64,000 nucleotides of DNA from Plantibacter auratus. GTDB lineage: Bacteria; Actinomycetota; Actinomycetes; Actinomycetales; Microbacteriaceae. The translations under genes were made by a program, and so were the position numbers. Positions 25,527 to 33,879 of this stretch are shown piece by piece (positions within the stretch are counted from its first letter, which is position 1; the number at the start of each line of letters is the position of its first letter). The stretch lies in assembly GCF_050587365.1 (NCBI RefSeq), contig NZ_JBOBFV010000003.1, positions 248,001-312,000 of the forward strand, written 5' to 3'. The notes below the pieces were generated by a model that ran no database searches, was not told where the DNA came from, and saw only the letters and a program-made list of their open reading frames with translations.

Positions 25527-25558
25527 CGACGACCGCCTGTTCCGACAGGCGGTCGTCG
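25527..25558 (+). terminator. Terminator of kgd
   Basis: Perfect 14-bp arms around TCCG, beginning 15 bp after the stop, followed by a T/C/G-mixed tract. Confidence 0.8.
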
Positions 25559-25635
25559 TCGTCTGCGTCGTCGTCCGGACGCGGGTGGTCAGCACGGCGA
25601 CAGCGATCCGTGAGTGGGCGGTGAGCCGCCGCCAA

Positions 25636-25641
25636 TAGGCT
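25636..25641 (+). promoter_or_regulatory. -10 element of the Na+/H+ antiporter gene
   Basis: TAGGCT, 6 nt before the ATG, with no Shine-Dalgarno: leaderless start. Confidence 0.5.
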
Positions 25642-25647
25642 GACGCC

Positions 25648-27351
25648 ATGGACTTCGCATTCCTCGCCGTCGTCGCGGTGGTGACCATCGTCGCGGTGGC
25701 CCGCTTCGCGAACAAGCTGCGCGTGGCAGCCCCGCTCATCCTCGTCCTGGTCGGGCTCGCTCTCAGCTATCTGCCGTTCGTGCCGGACGTCGAGGTCAAG
25801 CCGGAGTGGATCCTCGCCGGCGTGCTGCCACCGCTCCTCTATTCGGCCGCCGTCAACGTGCCCCTGGTCGACTTCCGCCGCAACCTCAAGGCGATCTCCG
25901 GGCTCTCGGTCGTCCTCGTCGTGGTGTCGTCGGTCCTCATCGGCTGGATCCTGTCGACGATCCTCCCCGACCTGAGCCTGGCCGCCGGCATCGCCCTCGG
26001 TGCCGTCGTCAGCCCGACCGACGCGGTCGCCGCGACCTCCATCGGTAAGCGACTGGGCATGCCGTCGCGCCTCGTGAGCGTCCTCGAGGGCGAGAGCCTC
26101 GTGAACGACGCTTCTGCCCTCGTCCTCCTGCGCTCCGCCATCGCCGCGACCGCCGGCACGGTCTCGTTGTGGGGTGTCCTGGGCGACTTCGCCTATGCCG
26201 TCGCGCTCGCGATCGCGATCGGGATCGTCGTCGGGTTCATCACGGTCCGGATCCGCTCCCGCCTCGGGGACCCGGTCCTGACGACGGTCATCTCCTTCGC
26301 CGTGCCGTTCATCGCGTATCTGCCCGCCGAGCACTTCCACGCCTCAGGGGTCCTGTCGGTCGTGGTCGCCGGACTCTACACCGGGCATCAGAGCGCGAAG
26401 TACTTCACCGCCCAGGACCGCATCAGCGAGCGCATCAACTGGCGGACGACGCAGTTCCTCCTCGAGAACGGGGTGTTCCTGCTCATGGGGCTCGAGCTCG
26501 AGGCCATCGTCTCGCAGGTGGAGCAGGACGACCTCGGCATCTGGTCGTCGATCGGCCTCGGGTTGCTGACCGCCATCACCCTCATCGTCGTCCGCATCGT
26601 GTTCGTCGGCGTCCTCGTCTGGTCGTTGCGACGCGATGAACGGGAGGCCCTCGCCCGGCGGCCGAGACTGGAGCAGGTCTCCGCACGCCTCGAGGAGCAT
26701 CCGACGGAGAACGCACGATCGGCCAAGCGCAAAGCCGCCTTCTCGAGGTCGATCGCCCGGCGGAGCGCCGACCTGGACTTCCTGCAACGTGAAGGACTCG
26801 GGTGGCGGGGCGGCGCGGTGCTCGCCTGGGCGGGGATGCGTGGTGTCGTCACGATCGCCGCCGCGCAGTCGCTGCCACTCGACACCCCGTATCGGGCGGA
26901 GCTGGTGCTCATCGCGTTCACGGTCGCGATCGTCACCCTCCTGCTCCAGGGCGGATCCCTCCCGCTCGTCATCCGGCTGACCCGGGTCGGCGGGACGGAC
27001 GAGCAGGCGGCGATGGCGGAGCTGGCCGGTCTCGTCGAGGAGATCTCGACCGTCGGTGTGGCCGCCCTCGACGACCCGCAGCTGCGCACGGACGGCGGGG
27101 AGCCGTTCGACTCCGCAGTCGTCGACCGGGTGCGCACGAGCAGCCTCATCCGCGTCGAGTCGGCGGCGGAACGCACCGATGCCGGCGTGGGCCCGCACGA
27201 GCAGTTCCGACAACTGCGACGCCGAGTGCTCGACGCCGAACGCGATGCGCTCCTCGATGCTCGGGCGACCGGCAGCTACTCCTCCGAGGTGCTGGCGAAA
27301 GCGCAGCGGATGCTGGACGTCGAGGAGTCACGCCTCGACGGCGCAGGCTAA
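25648..27351 (+). CDS. Na+/H+ antiporter, CPA1/NhaP type
   Basis: 567 aa. About 12 membrane helices lie in residues 1-330 and 385-440, with a hydrophilic insert of about 60 residues between them and a cytoplasmic tail of about 120 residues. Ion-pathway motifs: SPTDAVAATSIGKRLG and ESLVNDASALV, whose Asn-Asp pair marks electroneutral CPA1 exchangers; WAGMRGVVTIAAA is the helix-11 signature. The expected role is Na+(or K+)/H+ exchange for pH and salt homeostasis. The charged tail may be regulatory. It converges on the anti-sigma factor gene with only 16 bp between stops. Confidence 0.93.
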   Translation: MDFAFLAVVAVVTIVAVARFANKLRVAAPLILVLVGLALSYLPFVPDVEVKPEWILAGVLPPLLYSAAVNVPLVDFRRNLKAISGLSVVLVVVSSVLIGWILSTILPDLSLAAGIALGAVVSPTDAVAATSIGKRLGMPSRLVSVLEGESLVNDASALVLLRSAIAATAGTVSLWGVLGDFAYAVALAIAIGIVVGFITVRIRSRLGDPVLTTVISFAVPFIAYLPAEHFHASGVLSVVVAGLYTGHQSAKYFTAQDRISERINWRTTQFLLENGVFLLMGLELEAIVSQVEQDDLGIWSSIGLGLLTAITLIVVRIVFVGVLVWSLRRDEREALARRPRLEQVSARLEEHPTENARSAKRKAAFSRSIARRSADLDFLQREGLGWRGGAVLAWAGMRGVVTIAAAQSLPLDTPYRAELVLIAFTVAIVTLLLQGGSLPLVIRLTRVGGTDEQAAMAELAGLVEEISTVGVAALDDPQLRTDGGEPFDSAVVDRVRTSSLIRVESAAERTDAGVGPHEQFRQLRRRVLDAERDALLDARATGSYSSEVLAKAQRMLDVEESRLDGAG

Positions 27352-27367
27352 TGCGGTCGGTCCGTCG

Positions 27368-27619
27368 TCAGGCGCTCTCGTGGGTGGCCTGGGTGGCCCG
27401 CAGCGACGCCAGGACCTGGTTCTTCAGGTCTTCGGGTGCCGTCTCCTTGCACGCCCGCTGGACGGCCTCGGTGAGGGTCTGCGCGACGAGCGCCTCGTTC
27501 TGACACTCCGGGCAGTTCGCGAGGTGCTCGCGGATGTCGGCCGCTTCGGTCGTGCACACCTCGTGACGGAGGTACTCCTCGAGGTCCTTCTTGGCCTTGT
27601 CGCAGCCGCAGTCGCTCAT
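27368..27619 (-). CDS. rsrA: Zinc-associated anti-sigma factor of RsrA/RshA type
   Basis: 83 aa. The ZAS motif H32-x3-C36-x2-C39 is intact (REHLANCPEC), with further Cys at 4, 6 and 22. In this family thiol oxidation forms a disulfide, releases zinc and frees the sigma factor. Its ATG overlaps the sigma factor stop (ATGA), so the two are made in step. The symbol follows the Streptomyces name; RshA is the mycobacterial equivalent. Confidence 0.93.
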   Translation of the reverse strand: MSDCGCDKAKKDLEEYLRHEVCTTEAADIREHLANCPECQNEALVAQTLTEAVQRACKETAPEDLKNQVLASLRATQATHESA

Positions 27620-28305
27620 TTCTTGCTCCCCTGCTTCGTCACGGTGAACCCCCGGGACTCGGCGTAGTCGGCCAACAGGTCGCGGAGGAGTCGTCGGCCA
27701 CGGTGCAGACGACTCATCACGGTCCCGATGGGCGTTTTCATGATGTCGGCGATCTCCTGGTAGGCGAAGCCCTCCACGTCGGCGAGGTACACCGCCAGGC
27801 GGAAGTCCTCCGGGATGGCCTGCAACGCGTTCTTCACGTCGCTGTCCGGCAGGTGATCGATCGCTTCGGCCTCGGCGGATCGGCTGGAGGTCGCGCTGAT
27901 CGACTCGGCGCCGCCCAACTGCCAGTCCTCGAGGTCGTCGATGGTGCCCTGGTACGGCTCGCGCTGCTTCTTCCGATACGTGTTGATGTACGTGTTCGTG
28001 AGGATGCGGTAGAGCCACGCCTTGAGGTTGGTGCCCTGTTCGAACTGCGCGAACGCGGCGAAGGCCTTCACGAACGTCTCCTGGACGAGGTCCTGGGCGT
28101 CCGACGGGTTCTTCGTCATGCGCATGGCAGCGCCGTACAACTGATCGATGAACGGCAGTGCCTGTGCTTCGAACAGTGATCGGGGGTCCGGCTCGGCCGG
28201 AAGGGCTTCTGGGTCGACGGAGGTCATCACCGGCCAGTCTACGGCCAGCGCCAGACGGCCGTGATCGGCCTCCGTCACCGGTCGTTCCAGTACCGCTGTG
28301 GACAT
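27616..28305 (-). CDS. sigR: ECF RNA polymerase sigma factor, SigR/SigH type
   Basis: 229 aa. Sigma-70 region 2 (FIDQLYGAAMRMTKNPSDAQ, DLVQETFVKAFAAF, LKAWLYRILTNTYIN) and region 4 (FRLAVYLADVEGFAYQEIAD, GTVMSRLHRGRRLLRDLL) are clear. It directs the thiol-oxidative stress regulon and is held by the anti-sigma factor encoded next to it. The start at 28305 is preceded by AAGGAGGAG at a short spacing; it adds an N-terminal extension compared with the ATG 26 codons later, as reported for unstable long SigR forms. Its own consensus (GGAAT-N18-GTT) lies upstream, indicating positive autoregulation. SigH is the mycobacterial name. Confidence 0.94.
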   Translation of the reverse strand: MSTAVLERPVTEADHGRLALAVDWPVMTSVDPEALPAEPDPRSLFEAQALPFIDQLYGAAMRMTKNPSDAQDLVQETFVKAFAAFAQFEQGTNLKAWLYRILTNTYINTYRKKQREPYQGTIDDLEDWQLGGAESISATSSRSAEAEAIDHLPDSDVKNALQAIPEDFRLAVYLADVEGFAYQEIADIMKTPIGTVMSRLHRGRRLLRDLLADYAESRGFTVTKQGSKK

Positions 28306-28334
28306 CCGCTCCTCCTTCTGCTCTCGACCCCGAC

Positions 28335-28340
28335 TACTGT
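28335..28340 (+). promoter_or_regulatory. Possible -10 element of aroA
   Basis: TACTGT, 8 nt before the ATG, no Shine-Dalgarno: near-leaderless start. Confidence 0.35.
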
Positions 28341-28343
28341 TGG

Positions 28344-28369
28344 AACCAATGTTGACCAATCCGTATTCC
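28344..28369 (-). promoter_or_regulatory. SigR-type autoregulatory promoter of sigR
   Basis: On the minus strand GGAAT (28369-28365), 18 bp, then GTT (28346-28344), an exact consensus match. The predicted transcript starts near 28336 and reaches AAGGAGGAG and the sigR ATG at 28305. The element overlaps the first codons of aroA on the other strand. Confidence 0.75.
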
Positions 28370-29698
28370 GCACCAGATTTCGACGTGTACGGCGATGCCG
28401 AACCTGAGCACGACGACGCCGCCTGGCCGGCGCCCGTCGCGGGCGGTCCGGTCGATGCGACCGTCTCGCTCCCGGGCTCGAAGTCGCTCACGAACCGCGA
28501 GCTCGTCCTGGCCGCTCTGGCCGACGGGCCCTCCCTCCTGCGCGCCCCGCTCCACTCGATGGACAGCACCAACATGGTCGAGGCGCTGCGCGCACTCGGG
28601 ACCACCATCGTCGAGCGACCCGCGTCGGGCGCGTTCGGCAAGGACTGGCTCGTCACGCCGGGCGAGCTGTTCGGCAGCACGACCGTCGAGTGCGGGCTCG
28701 CCGGCACCGTCATGCGGTTCGTCCCGCCGCTGGCAGCGCTCGCCCTCGGACCGACCGTGTTCGACGCCGACCCCTCCGCCAGGAACCGCCCCATGGCGAC
28801 CATGATCGCCTCGCTGCAGGCGCTGGGTGTCGACATCAGCGACGACGGCCGGAAGGCGCTCCCCTTCACGGTGCACGGCACAGGCGCGGTCGCGGGTGGC
28901 AAGCTCACGATCGACGCGTCATCGTCGAGCCAGTTCGTGTCCGGCCTCCTGCTGGCCGCGGCCCGCTTCGAGCAGGGTCTCCACCTCGTCCACGAGGGCG
29001 AGCGCCTGCCGAGCCTGCCGCACATCGAGATGACCATCGCGGCCCTCGCGGCCCGCGGGGTCACCGTGGAACAACCGGCCGTCGGTGAGTGGGTCGTCGC
29101 CCCCGGCACGATCGCCGCGCTCGACGTCGACCTCGAGCCCGACCTCTCCAACGCCGCACCGTTCCTCGCCGCGGCGCTCGTCACCGGCGGAAGCGTCACG
29201 CTCCGCGGCTGGCCCACCTCCACCACCCAGGTCGGTGCCGACCTGGCGGACCTCCTGCCTCGCTTCGGCGCGACGGTCACCCTGGACGGCGACCGCCTCA
29301 CCGTCACCGGCGGCGAGCGGATCACCGCTGTCGACCTCGACCTGACCACCGGCGGCGAGCTCGCGCCCGCCCTCACCGCGCTCGCGGCACTCGCCGACGG
29401 ACCGTCGACCATCACGGGCATCGGGCACATCCGTCACCACGAGACCGACCGCCTCGCGGCCCTCGCGACGGAGATCAACAAGCTCGGGGGCGCCGTCACG
29501 GAGCTGCCGGACGGTCTCCGCATCGAGCCGCGCCCCCTCCACGGCGGCGAGTGGTCGAGCTACCACGACCACCGCATGGCGACCACGGGAGCGATCCTCG
29601 GTCTCGTCGTGCCCGGGGTCACCATCGAGAACGTCGCCACGACCGCGAAGACGCTCCCACAGTTCACCGAACTGTGGCACGCGATGCTCGGGGGCTGA
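28349..29698 (+). CDS. aroA: 3-phosphoshikimate 1-carboxyvinyltransferase (EPSP synthase)
   Basis: 449 aa. It joins PEP to shikimate-3-phosphate in aromatic amino-acid synthesis. Motifs: substrate loop LPGSKSLTNRELVLAALADG, the PEP site GLAGTVMRFVPPLAAL (GTxxR), RPMATMIASLQALG (RPM), SSSSQFVSGLLLAA and YHDHRMATTGAILGL near the C-terminus. The N-terminus carries about 35 extra acidic residues before the first strand. The ATG at 28349 lacks a Shine-Dalgarno, and the sigR promoter overlaps it, so a slightly later start is possible. rsgA follows 4 bp downstream. Confidence 0.95.
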   Translation: MLTNPYSAPDFDVYGDAEPEHDDAAWPAPVAGGPVDATVSLPGSKSLTNRELVLAALADGPSLLRAPLHSMDSTNMVEALRALGTTIVERPASGAFGKDWLVTPGELFGSTTVECGLAGTVMRFVPPLAALALGPTVFDADPSARNRPMATMIASLQALGVDISDDGRKALPFTVHGTGAVAGGKLTIDASSSSQFVSGLLLAAARFEQGLHLVHEGERLPSLPHIEMTIAALAARGVTVEQPAVGEWVVAPGTIAALDVDLEPDLSNAAPFLAAALVTGGSVTLRGWPTSTTQVGADLADLLPRFGATVTLDGDRLTVTGGERITAVDLDLTTGGELAPALTALAALADGPSTITGIGHIRHHETDRLAALATEINKLGGAVTELPDGLRIEPRPLHGGEWSSYHDHRMATTGAILGLVVPGVTIENVATTAKTLPQFTELWHAMLGG

Positions 29699-29702
29699 GC
29701 CG

Positions 29703-30764
29703 ATGAGCTGGTGGGACGACGGCGTCGACGACGACGAGCCGGAACTCGACGAGTCGAGCATCAGGATGCGGCCGAACCCGAAGGCGAACCGCCCACGGAC
29801 GAAGACGCGGCCCGAGCACCTCGATGCACTGACCGCACGCGTCCTCGCGGTCGACCGCGGTCGCTACACCGTGCTCCTCGACGAGGGCACGCCCGAGGAG
29901 CGCGTCCTGACGTCCACACGCGCTCGTGAACTCCGCAAGCAGGCCATCGTGACCGGCGACCGGGTCGACGTCGTCGGCGACACCTCGGGTGCCGAGGGCA
30001 CGCTGTCGCGCATCGTGCGGATCGTGCCGCGCACGACGCTGCTCCGCCGCAGTGGCGACGACACCGACGCCATGGAGCGCGTCGTGGTCGCCAACGCCGA
30101 CCAGATGCTCATCGTCGTCGCCGCCGCGAACCCCGAGCCTCGGGCCCGACTCGTCGACCGCTACCTCGTCGCCGCCTACGACGCGGGGATCACCCCGATC
30201 CTCTGCATCACGAAGACGGACCTCCAGGACCCCGACGAGTTCCTCGCGAACTTCGCCGGGCTCGGCCTGCGCGTGTTCCGCAGCCGGGAGGACGACGTCC
30301 CGCTCACCGAGATCACCGAGGCCCTCATCGGCCACGACACGGTCTTCGTCGGCCACTCGGGCGTCGGCAAGTCCACCCTGGTCAACGCCCTCGTCCCGAC
30401 CGCTGAGCGCGCCACAGGGCATGTGAACGTCGTCACCGGGCGTGGGCGCCACACCTCCTCCTCGACCGTCTCGCTGCGCATCGAGGCGCCCGGAGGGTCC
30501 GGGTGGGTCATCGACACCCCGGGCGTCCGCTCGTTCGGTCTCGGACACGTCGACACCGCCAACATCCTGAAGTCGTTCACCGACCTCGCGGAGATCGCCC
30601 TCGAGTGCCCGCGTGGCTGCACCCATCTGCCCGACGCGCCCGACTGCGCGATCATCGAGGCCGTCGCCGAGGGACGACTCGGGGAGAACGGCCCGGCACG
30701 CCTCGACTCGCTCCAGCGGCTGCTGGGGACCTTCGCGACGATCAAAGCGGACCAGTACTCCTGA
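29703..30764 (+). CDS. rsgA: Ribosome small-subunit GTPase A
   Basis: 353 aa, circularly permuted GTPase aiding 30S maturation. An acidic N-terminal tail (1-20) precedes an OB fold (about 43-110). The G motifs come in permuted order G4 TKTD (170-173), G1 GHSGVGKST (217-225), G3 DTPG (271-274), then a zinc knuckle C302, C306, H308, C315. It begins 4 bp after the aroA stop, so the two form an operon, an arrangement also found in mycobacteria and Streptomyces. Confidence 0.95.
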   Translation: MSWWDDGVDDDEPELDESSIRMRPNPKANRPRTKTRPEHLDALTARVLAVDRGRYTVLLDEGTPEERVLTSTRARELRKQAIVTGDRVDVVGDTSGAEGTLSRIVRIVPRTTLLRRSGDDTDAMERVVVANADQMLIVVAAANPEPRARLVDRYLVAAYDAGITPILCITKTDLQDPDEFLANFAGLGLRVFRSREDDVPLTEITEALIGHDTVFVGHSGVGKSTLVNALVPTAERATGHVNVVTGRGRHTSSSTVSLRIEAPGGSGWVIDTPGVRSFGLGHVDTANILKSFTDLAEIALECPRGCTHLPDAPDCAIIEAVAEGRLGENGPARLDSLQRLLGTFATIKADQYS

Positions 30765-30765
30765 C

Positions 30766-30771
30766 TAGGCT
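30766..30771 (+). promoter_or_regulatory. -10 element of bcp
   Basis: TAGGCT overlapping the end of rsgA, 6 nt before the bcp ATG: leaderless start. Confidence 0.5.
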
Positions 30772-30777
30772 TGGGGT

Positions 30778-31257
30778 ATGCCTGAAGCACTCCGTCTCTC
30801 CGCCGGCGACCCGGCCCCCGCGTTCACCCTCACCGACCAGGACGGCACCAGCGTGTCCCTGTCCGACTTCGCCGGACGACGGGTGATCCTCTACTTCTAC
30901 CCCGCCGCGATGACGCCCGGCTGCACCACCCAGGCGTGCGACTTCCGCGACAACCTCGCATCGCTCGGCGGTGCCGGGTACGTGGTGCTCGGCGTCTCGA
31001 AGGACTCCGTCGAGAAGCTCAAGGCCTTCCAGGAGGAGGACGGGCTCACGTTCCCGCTCCTCAGCGACCCGGAGCTGACGGTCCATCAGGCGTACGGAGC
31101 CTACGGTGAGAAGAACTCGTACGGACGTATCGTCACGGGGGTCCTCCGCTCGACGTTCGTCATCGACGAGACGGGCACCCTCACCCTCGCCCGGTACAAC
31201 GTCAAGGCCACCGGCCACGTGAAGAGCCTCCGCAAGGCCCTCGGCCTCGACGCCTGA
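30778..31257 (+). CDS. bcp: Thioredoxin-dependent thiol peroxidase (BCP/PrxQ)
   Basis: 159 aa peroxiredoxin. Peroxidatic C49 lies in PAAMTPGCTTQACDF and the resolving C54 five residues on, the alpha-2-helix PrxQ arrangement. The Pro before the usual TPxCT motif and R at the DFRDN stretch complete the active site. It reduces H2O2 and organic hydroperoxides using thioredoxin in the cytoplasm. It sits 13 bp after rsgA but has its own leaderless-type promoter. Its position near sigR fits redox defence, although I see no SigR promoter for it. Confidence 0.94.
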   Translation: MPEALRLSAGDPAPAFTLTDQDGTSVSLSDFAGRRVILYFYPAAMTPGCTTQACDFRDNLASLGGAGYVVLGVSKDSVEKLKAFQEEDGLTFPLLSDPELTVHQAYGAYGEKNSYGRIVTGVLRSTFVIDETGTLTLARYNVKATGHVKSLRKALGLDA

Positions 31258-31291
31258 CGCGTCGCTGCTGGACCATCACGACCGACGCGTC
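31256..31291. terminator. Possible bidirectional terminator
   Basis: GACGCGTCG and CGACGCGTC arms separated by 18 nt, between the convergent bcp and membrane protein genes. Confidence 0.4.
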
Positions 31292-31295
31292 GCGC

Positions 31296-31730
31296 TCAGA
31301 TCTCGCGTCGGGTCACGGCGGCGACCGCGGGCGTGAACAGGAGCCCGAGGACGGCCAGCGACGGCAGCAGCAGGAACCACCCGATCGAGGGTTGCGCGAA
31401 GACCCCCTGGAACGCGCCGACGGCGACGGCGATCTGCACGAGCTGCCAGGTGACCGCTCCCCCGCGGATCCAGCTCCGTCCGCGGATCGCGCCGAGGGCG
31501 AGCGCCGTGACGAACGCCGTGGCGATGAGCAGGATCACGAAGATCGCCAGCGCGCTCGTGAACGAGGCCGGCGTCGCCGCGACCAGCTCGAAGAGGAACC
31601 AGGCCGAGAGCCCGATCATGAGCAGCGCCTCGGCGACGAGCAGGACGATGAAGGCCAGCACCGCCGGACGACGACGCTCCTCCGGGTTCGGAGCGGAGGC
31701 GGCGTTTCGATCGGTACTCACAGGGTTCAC
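31296..31730 (-). CDS. Small four-helix membrane protein, unknown function
   Basis: 144 aa with four hydrophobic segments (about 24-48, 58-84, 92-112, 116-136) and a short charged N-terminus. No family recognised. The start is a GTG at 31730, with a second GTG at 31721; neither has a good ribosome binding site, so the exact start is uncertain. It is divergent from whiB and convergent with bcp. Confidence 0.7.
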   Translation of the reverse strand: MNPVSTDRNAASAPNPEERRRPAVLAFIVLLVAEALLMIGLSAWFLFELVAATPASFTSALAIFVILLIATAFVTALALGAIRGRSWIRGGAVTWQLVQIAVAVGAFQGVFAQPSIGWFLLLPSLAVLGLLFTPAVAAVTRREI

Positions 31731-31736
31731 CCAAAC

Positions 31737-31767
31737 TTGACTATTGATTTGCTCTTACCGATATGAA
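31737..31767 (+). promoter_or_regulatory. Putative housekeeping-type promoter of whiB
   Basis: TTGACT (31737-31742) and TATGAA (31762-31767) with a 19-bp spacer, in an unusually AT-rich stretch. The leader would be about 140 nt. Confidence 0.4.
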
Positions 31768-31914
31768 ACCATGTTTGAGGCCGACATGAGGTCCACGAGG
31801 GTGTGGACAGATCCCGAATCCCGGACGATCATCCCCCTCGCATTTCGGCTTTCGCTTCCCGAGACCCCTCACTCGGTTGAAGAAATCTCACCATGCAATA
31901 AAAGGAGCTCCCCT

Positions 31915-32163
31915 ATGGATTGGCGCGATAAAGCTGCCTGCCTGACCGTCGACCCGGAATTGTTCTTCCCGGTCGGGAACACCGGTCCGGCGGTCGATCA
32001 GATCGACAAGGCGAAGGCCGTGTGCGCCACCTGCAGTGTCACGGAGCTCTGCCTCCAGTACGCGCTCGAGACCGGCCAGGACTCCGGCGTGTGGGGCGGC
32101 CTCAGCGAAGACGAGCGTCGCGCCCTCAAGCGTCGCGCTGCTCGCGCTCGCCGCGCCTCCTAG
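31915..32163 (+). CDS. whiB1: WhiB-family iron-sulfur transcription factor (WhiB1-like)
   Basis: 82 aa. Four cluster-binding cysteines C9, C37, C40 and C46 (C-x2-C-x5-C in the last three), the GVWGG turn (58-62) and a basic tail (KRRAARARR). WhiB proteins carry a [4Fe-4S] cluster that reacts with NO and O2, and bind region 4 of the primary sigma factor. The short length and a neighbour encoding PdtaS match M. tuberculosis WhiB1. AAGGAG lies 7 nt before the ATG, and a long AT-rich leader precedes it. Confidence 0.93.
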   Translation: MDWRDKAACLTVDPELFFPVGNTGPAVDQIDKAKAVCATCSVTELCLQYALETGQDSGVWGGLSEDERRALKRRAARARRAS

Positions 32164-32170
32164 TCGCAGA

Positions 32171-32207
32171 CGAGAACCCCGGGTGCCCAACGGCCCCGGG
32201 GTTCTCG
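32171..32207. terminator. Bidirectional terminator after whiB
   Basis: Perfect 13-bp arms CGAGAACCCCGGG and CCCGGGGTTCTCG around an 11-nt loop, between convergent whiB and pdtaS. Confidence 0.85.
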
Positions 32208-32240
32208 CATGTCTGCGGCCGTTCGTGACGGACCAGGACC

Positions 32241-33740
32241 TCAGCTCTTGGCGACCCAGCGCATCGGGATCGCGATCGTGACCTCGGTTCCGCTCCCCAT
32301 GAGCGTGTGCCAGTCGATGGTCCCGCCCAATTCACCCTGGATGAGCGTCCGCACGATCTGGGTGCCGAGACCGGACCCGACCTTCCCCTCCGGGAGCCCC
32401 ACGCCGTTGTCGCGGACCTGCACGCTCAGCAGCTCGTCCGTGCGGTCGGCCGTGATCTCCACGTCGCCGTCGCGGCCGTTGAGTCCGTGCTCCACCGCAT
32501 TGGTCACGAGTTCGGTGAGCGCGAGGGCGAGTGGCGTCGCGTACTCGCTCGGGAGCACGCCGAACGAGCCGGAGGACTTCGGGCGGACCGTGGTGTTGTG
32601 CGAGCTCGCCACTTCGGCGATGAGCAGGAGCACGCGCTCGAAGACCTCGTCGAAGTCGACGTTCTGATTGAGCCCCTCGGACAGCGTGTCGTGCACGACC
32701 GCGATGGCGGCCACGCGCCGCATGGCCTGCGTGAGGGCGTCGTGGGCGTCCTCCGAGTGGGTCCGCCTGGCCTGGATCCGCAGGAGCGACGCGACCGTCT
32801 GGAGGTTGTTCTTCACCCGGTGGTGGATCTCGCGGATCGTCGCGTCCTTGGTGATGAGTTCCTGCTCCTGGTGACGCAGTTCGCTGACGTCGCGGCAGAG
32901 CACGATCGCGCCGACCCGCTCGCCGCGGCTCCGCAACGGGATCGCCCGGAGGGAGACCGTCACGCCCTTGTCCTCGATGTCGGTCCGCCACGGCGCCCGA
33001 CCGGTGACGACGAGTGGCAGGGACTCGTCGACGGTGACGGTCCCCGTCCCGGAGAGCAGATGGGTCGTGACGTCCGCGAGCGACTCGCCCTCGAGTTCCT
33101 CGGCGAATCCGATCCGGTTGAAGGCCGAGAGCGCGTTGGGGCTGGCGAAGGTGACGGTGCCGTCGACATCGAGACGGATCAGGCCGTCGCTCGCGCGCGG
33201 CGCGCCCCGGCGCGGTCCGGTCGGCGCTCCGAGATCCGGGAAGTCGCCGACCGCGATCATCTCGAACAGGTCGCTCGCGCAGTCGTTGAACGTGAGTTCC
33301 TGGCGGCTGGGCGTCCGAGCCTCACCGAGATTGGTGTGGCGGGTGATGACCGCGATCGGTCCGTCGGCATTGGTCGTCTCGGTCGGAGATATCCGCCGGG
33401 CGACGGGTACGGCACGAACCCTGGTCGGGGTCTCCTCGTACCAGTCCGGTGCGGACGACTCGATGATCCGTCCACTCTCGAAACAGTCGGTGACCTGCTT
33501 GCGCCATTCCTGCTTGATGGATTGCCCGACGAAGTCGCGATAGAAGAGTGTCGCGGCACTCGACGGACGCGAATGCGCGACCGCTATGAAACTGCCGGAA
33601 TCGGTCGGTACCCAGATGACGATATCGGCGAACGCCAGATCCGCGAGGAGTTGGCTGTCCGCGAGCAGCATGTGCAGCCACTCCACGTCGGCCGCACTGG
33701 AGCGGCCCTGGGCGAGAACGAGATCACTGAGCGTCGACAC
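32241..33740 (-). CDS. pdtaS: Soluble sensor histidine kinase PdtaS
   Basis: 499 aa, no membrane helices. N-terminal GAF-like domain (about 1-160), a PAS domain (about 180-290, LIRLDVDGTVTFASPNALSAF), then HisKA_2 with phosphoacceptor REIHHRVKNNLQTVASLLRI and a HATPase domain (LALTELVTNAVEHGL N box, DNGVGLP, GLGTQIVRTL). In mycobacteria PdtaS phosphorylates the ANTAR RNA-binding regulator PdtaR; no pdtaR is in this window. The start is GTG with TAGACT 6 nt upstream and no Shine-Dalgarno, so the mRNA is probably leaderless. Confidence 0.94.
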   Translation of the reverse strand: MSTLSDLVLAQGRSSAADVEWLHMLLADSQLLADLAFADIVIWVPTDSGSFIAVAHSRPSSAATLFYRDFVGQSIKQEWRKQVTDCFESGRIIESSAPDWYEETPTRVRAVPVARRISPTETTNADGPIAVITRHTNLGEARTPSRQELTFNDCASDLFEMIAVGDFPDLGAPTGPRRGAPRASDGLIRLDVDGTVTFASPNALSAFNRIGFAEELEGESLADVTTHLLSGTGTVTVDESLPLVVTGRAPWRTDIEDKGVTVSLRAIPLRSRGERVGAIVLCRDVSELRHQEQELITKDATIREIHHRVKNNLQTVASLLRIQARRTHSEDAHDALTQAMRRVAAIAVVHDTLSEGLNQNVDFDEVFERVLLLIAEVASSHNTTVRPKSSGSFGVLPSEYATPLALALTELVTNAVEHGLNGRDGDVEITADRTDELLSVQVRDNGVGLPEGKVGSGLGTQIVRTLIQGELGGTIDWHTLMGSGTEVTIAIPMRWVAKS

Positions 33741-33746
33741 GATTCC

Positions 33747-33752
33747 AGTCTA
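33747..33752 (-). promoter_or_regulatory. -10 element of pdtaS
   Basis: TAGACT on the minus strand, 6 nt before the GTG. Confidence 0.5.
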
Positions 33753-33822
33753 GGCTCGGCCGGCCGACACCGAGTGCGCCGGGCGTGCCCTGGCGACCAC
33801 TGGTCAGGCAGGCGTGGAACGA

Positions 33823-33865
33823 CGACGGCGCTCAGCGGCCCGTGGGGGGCCGCTGAGCGCCGTCG
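33823..33865 (-). terminator. Terminator of lsr2
   Basis: Perfect 18-bp arms around CGTGGGG, 15 bp beyond the lsr2 stop on the minus strand. Confidence 0.85.
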
Positions 33866-33879
33866 CCGGACGTGATGGG

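Noticed and set aside
21570..25739. Open frame of about 1389 codons antisense to kgd
   Set aside because: Its composition is the Arg/Val/Asp/Leu-rich pattern produced by the third-position GC bias of the opposite strand; kgd has complete catalytic motifs.
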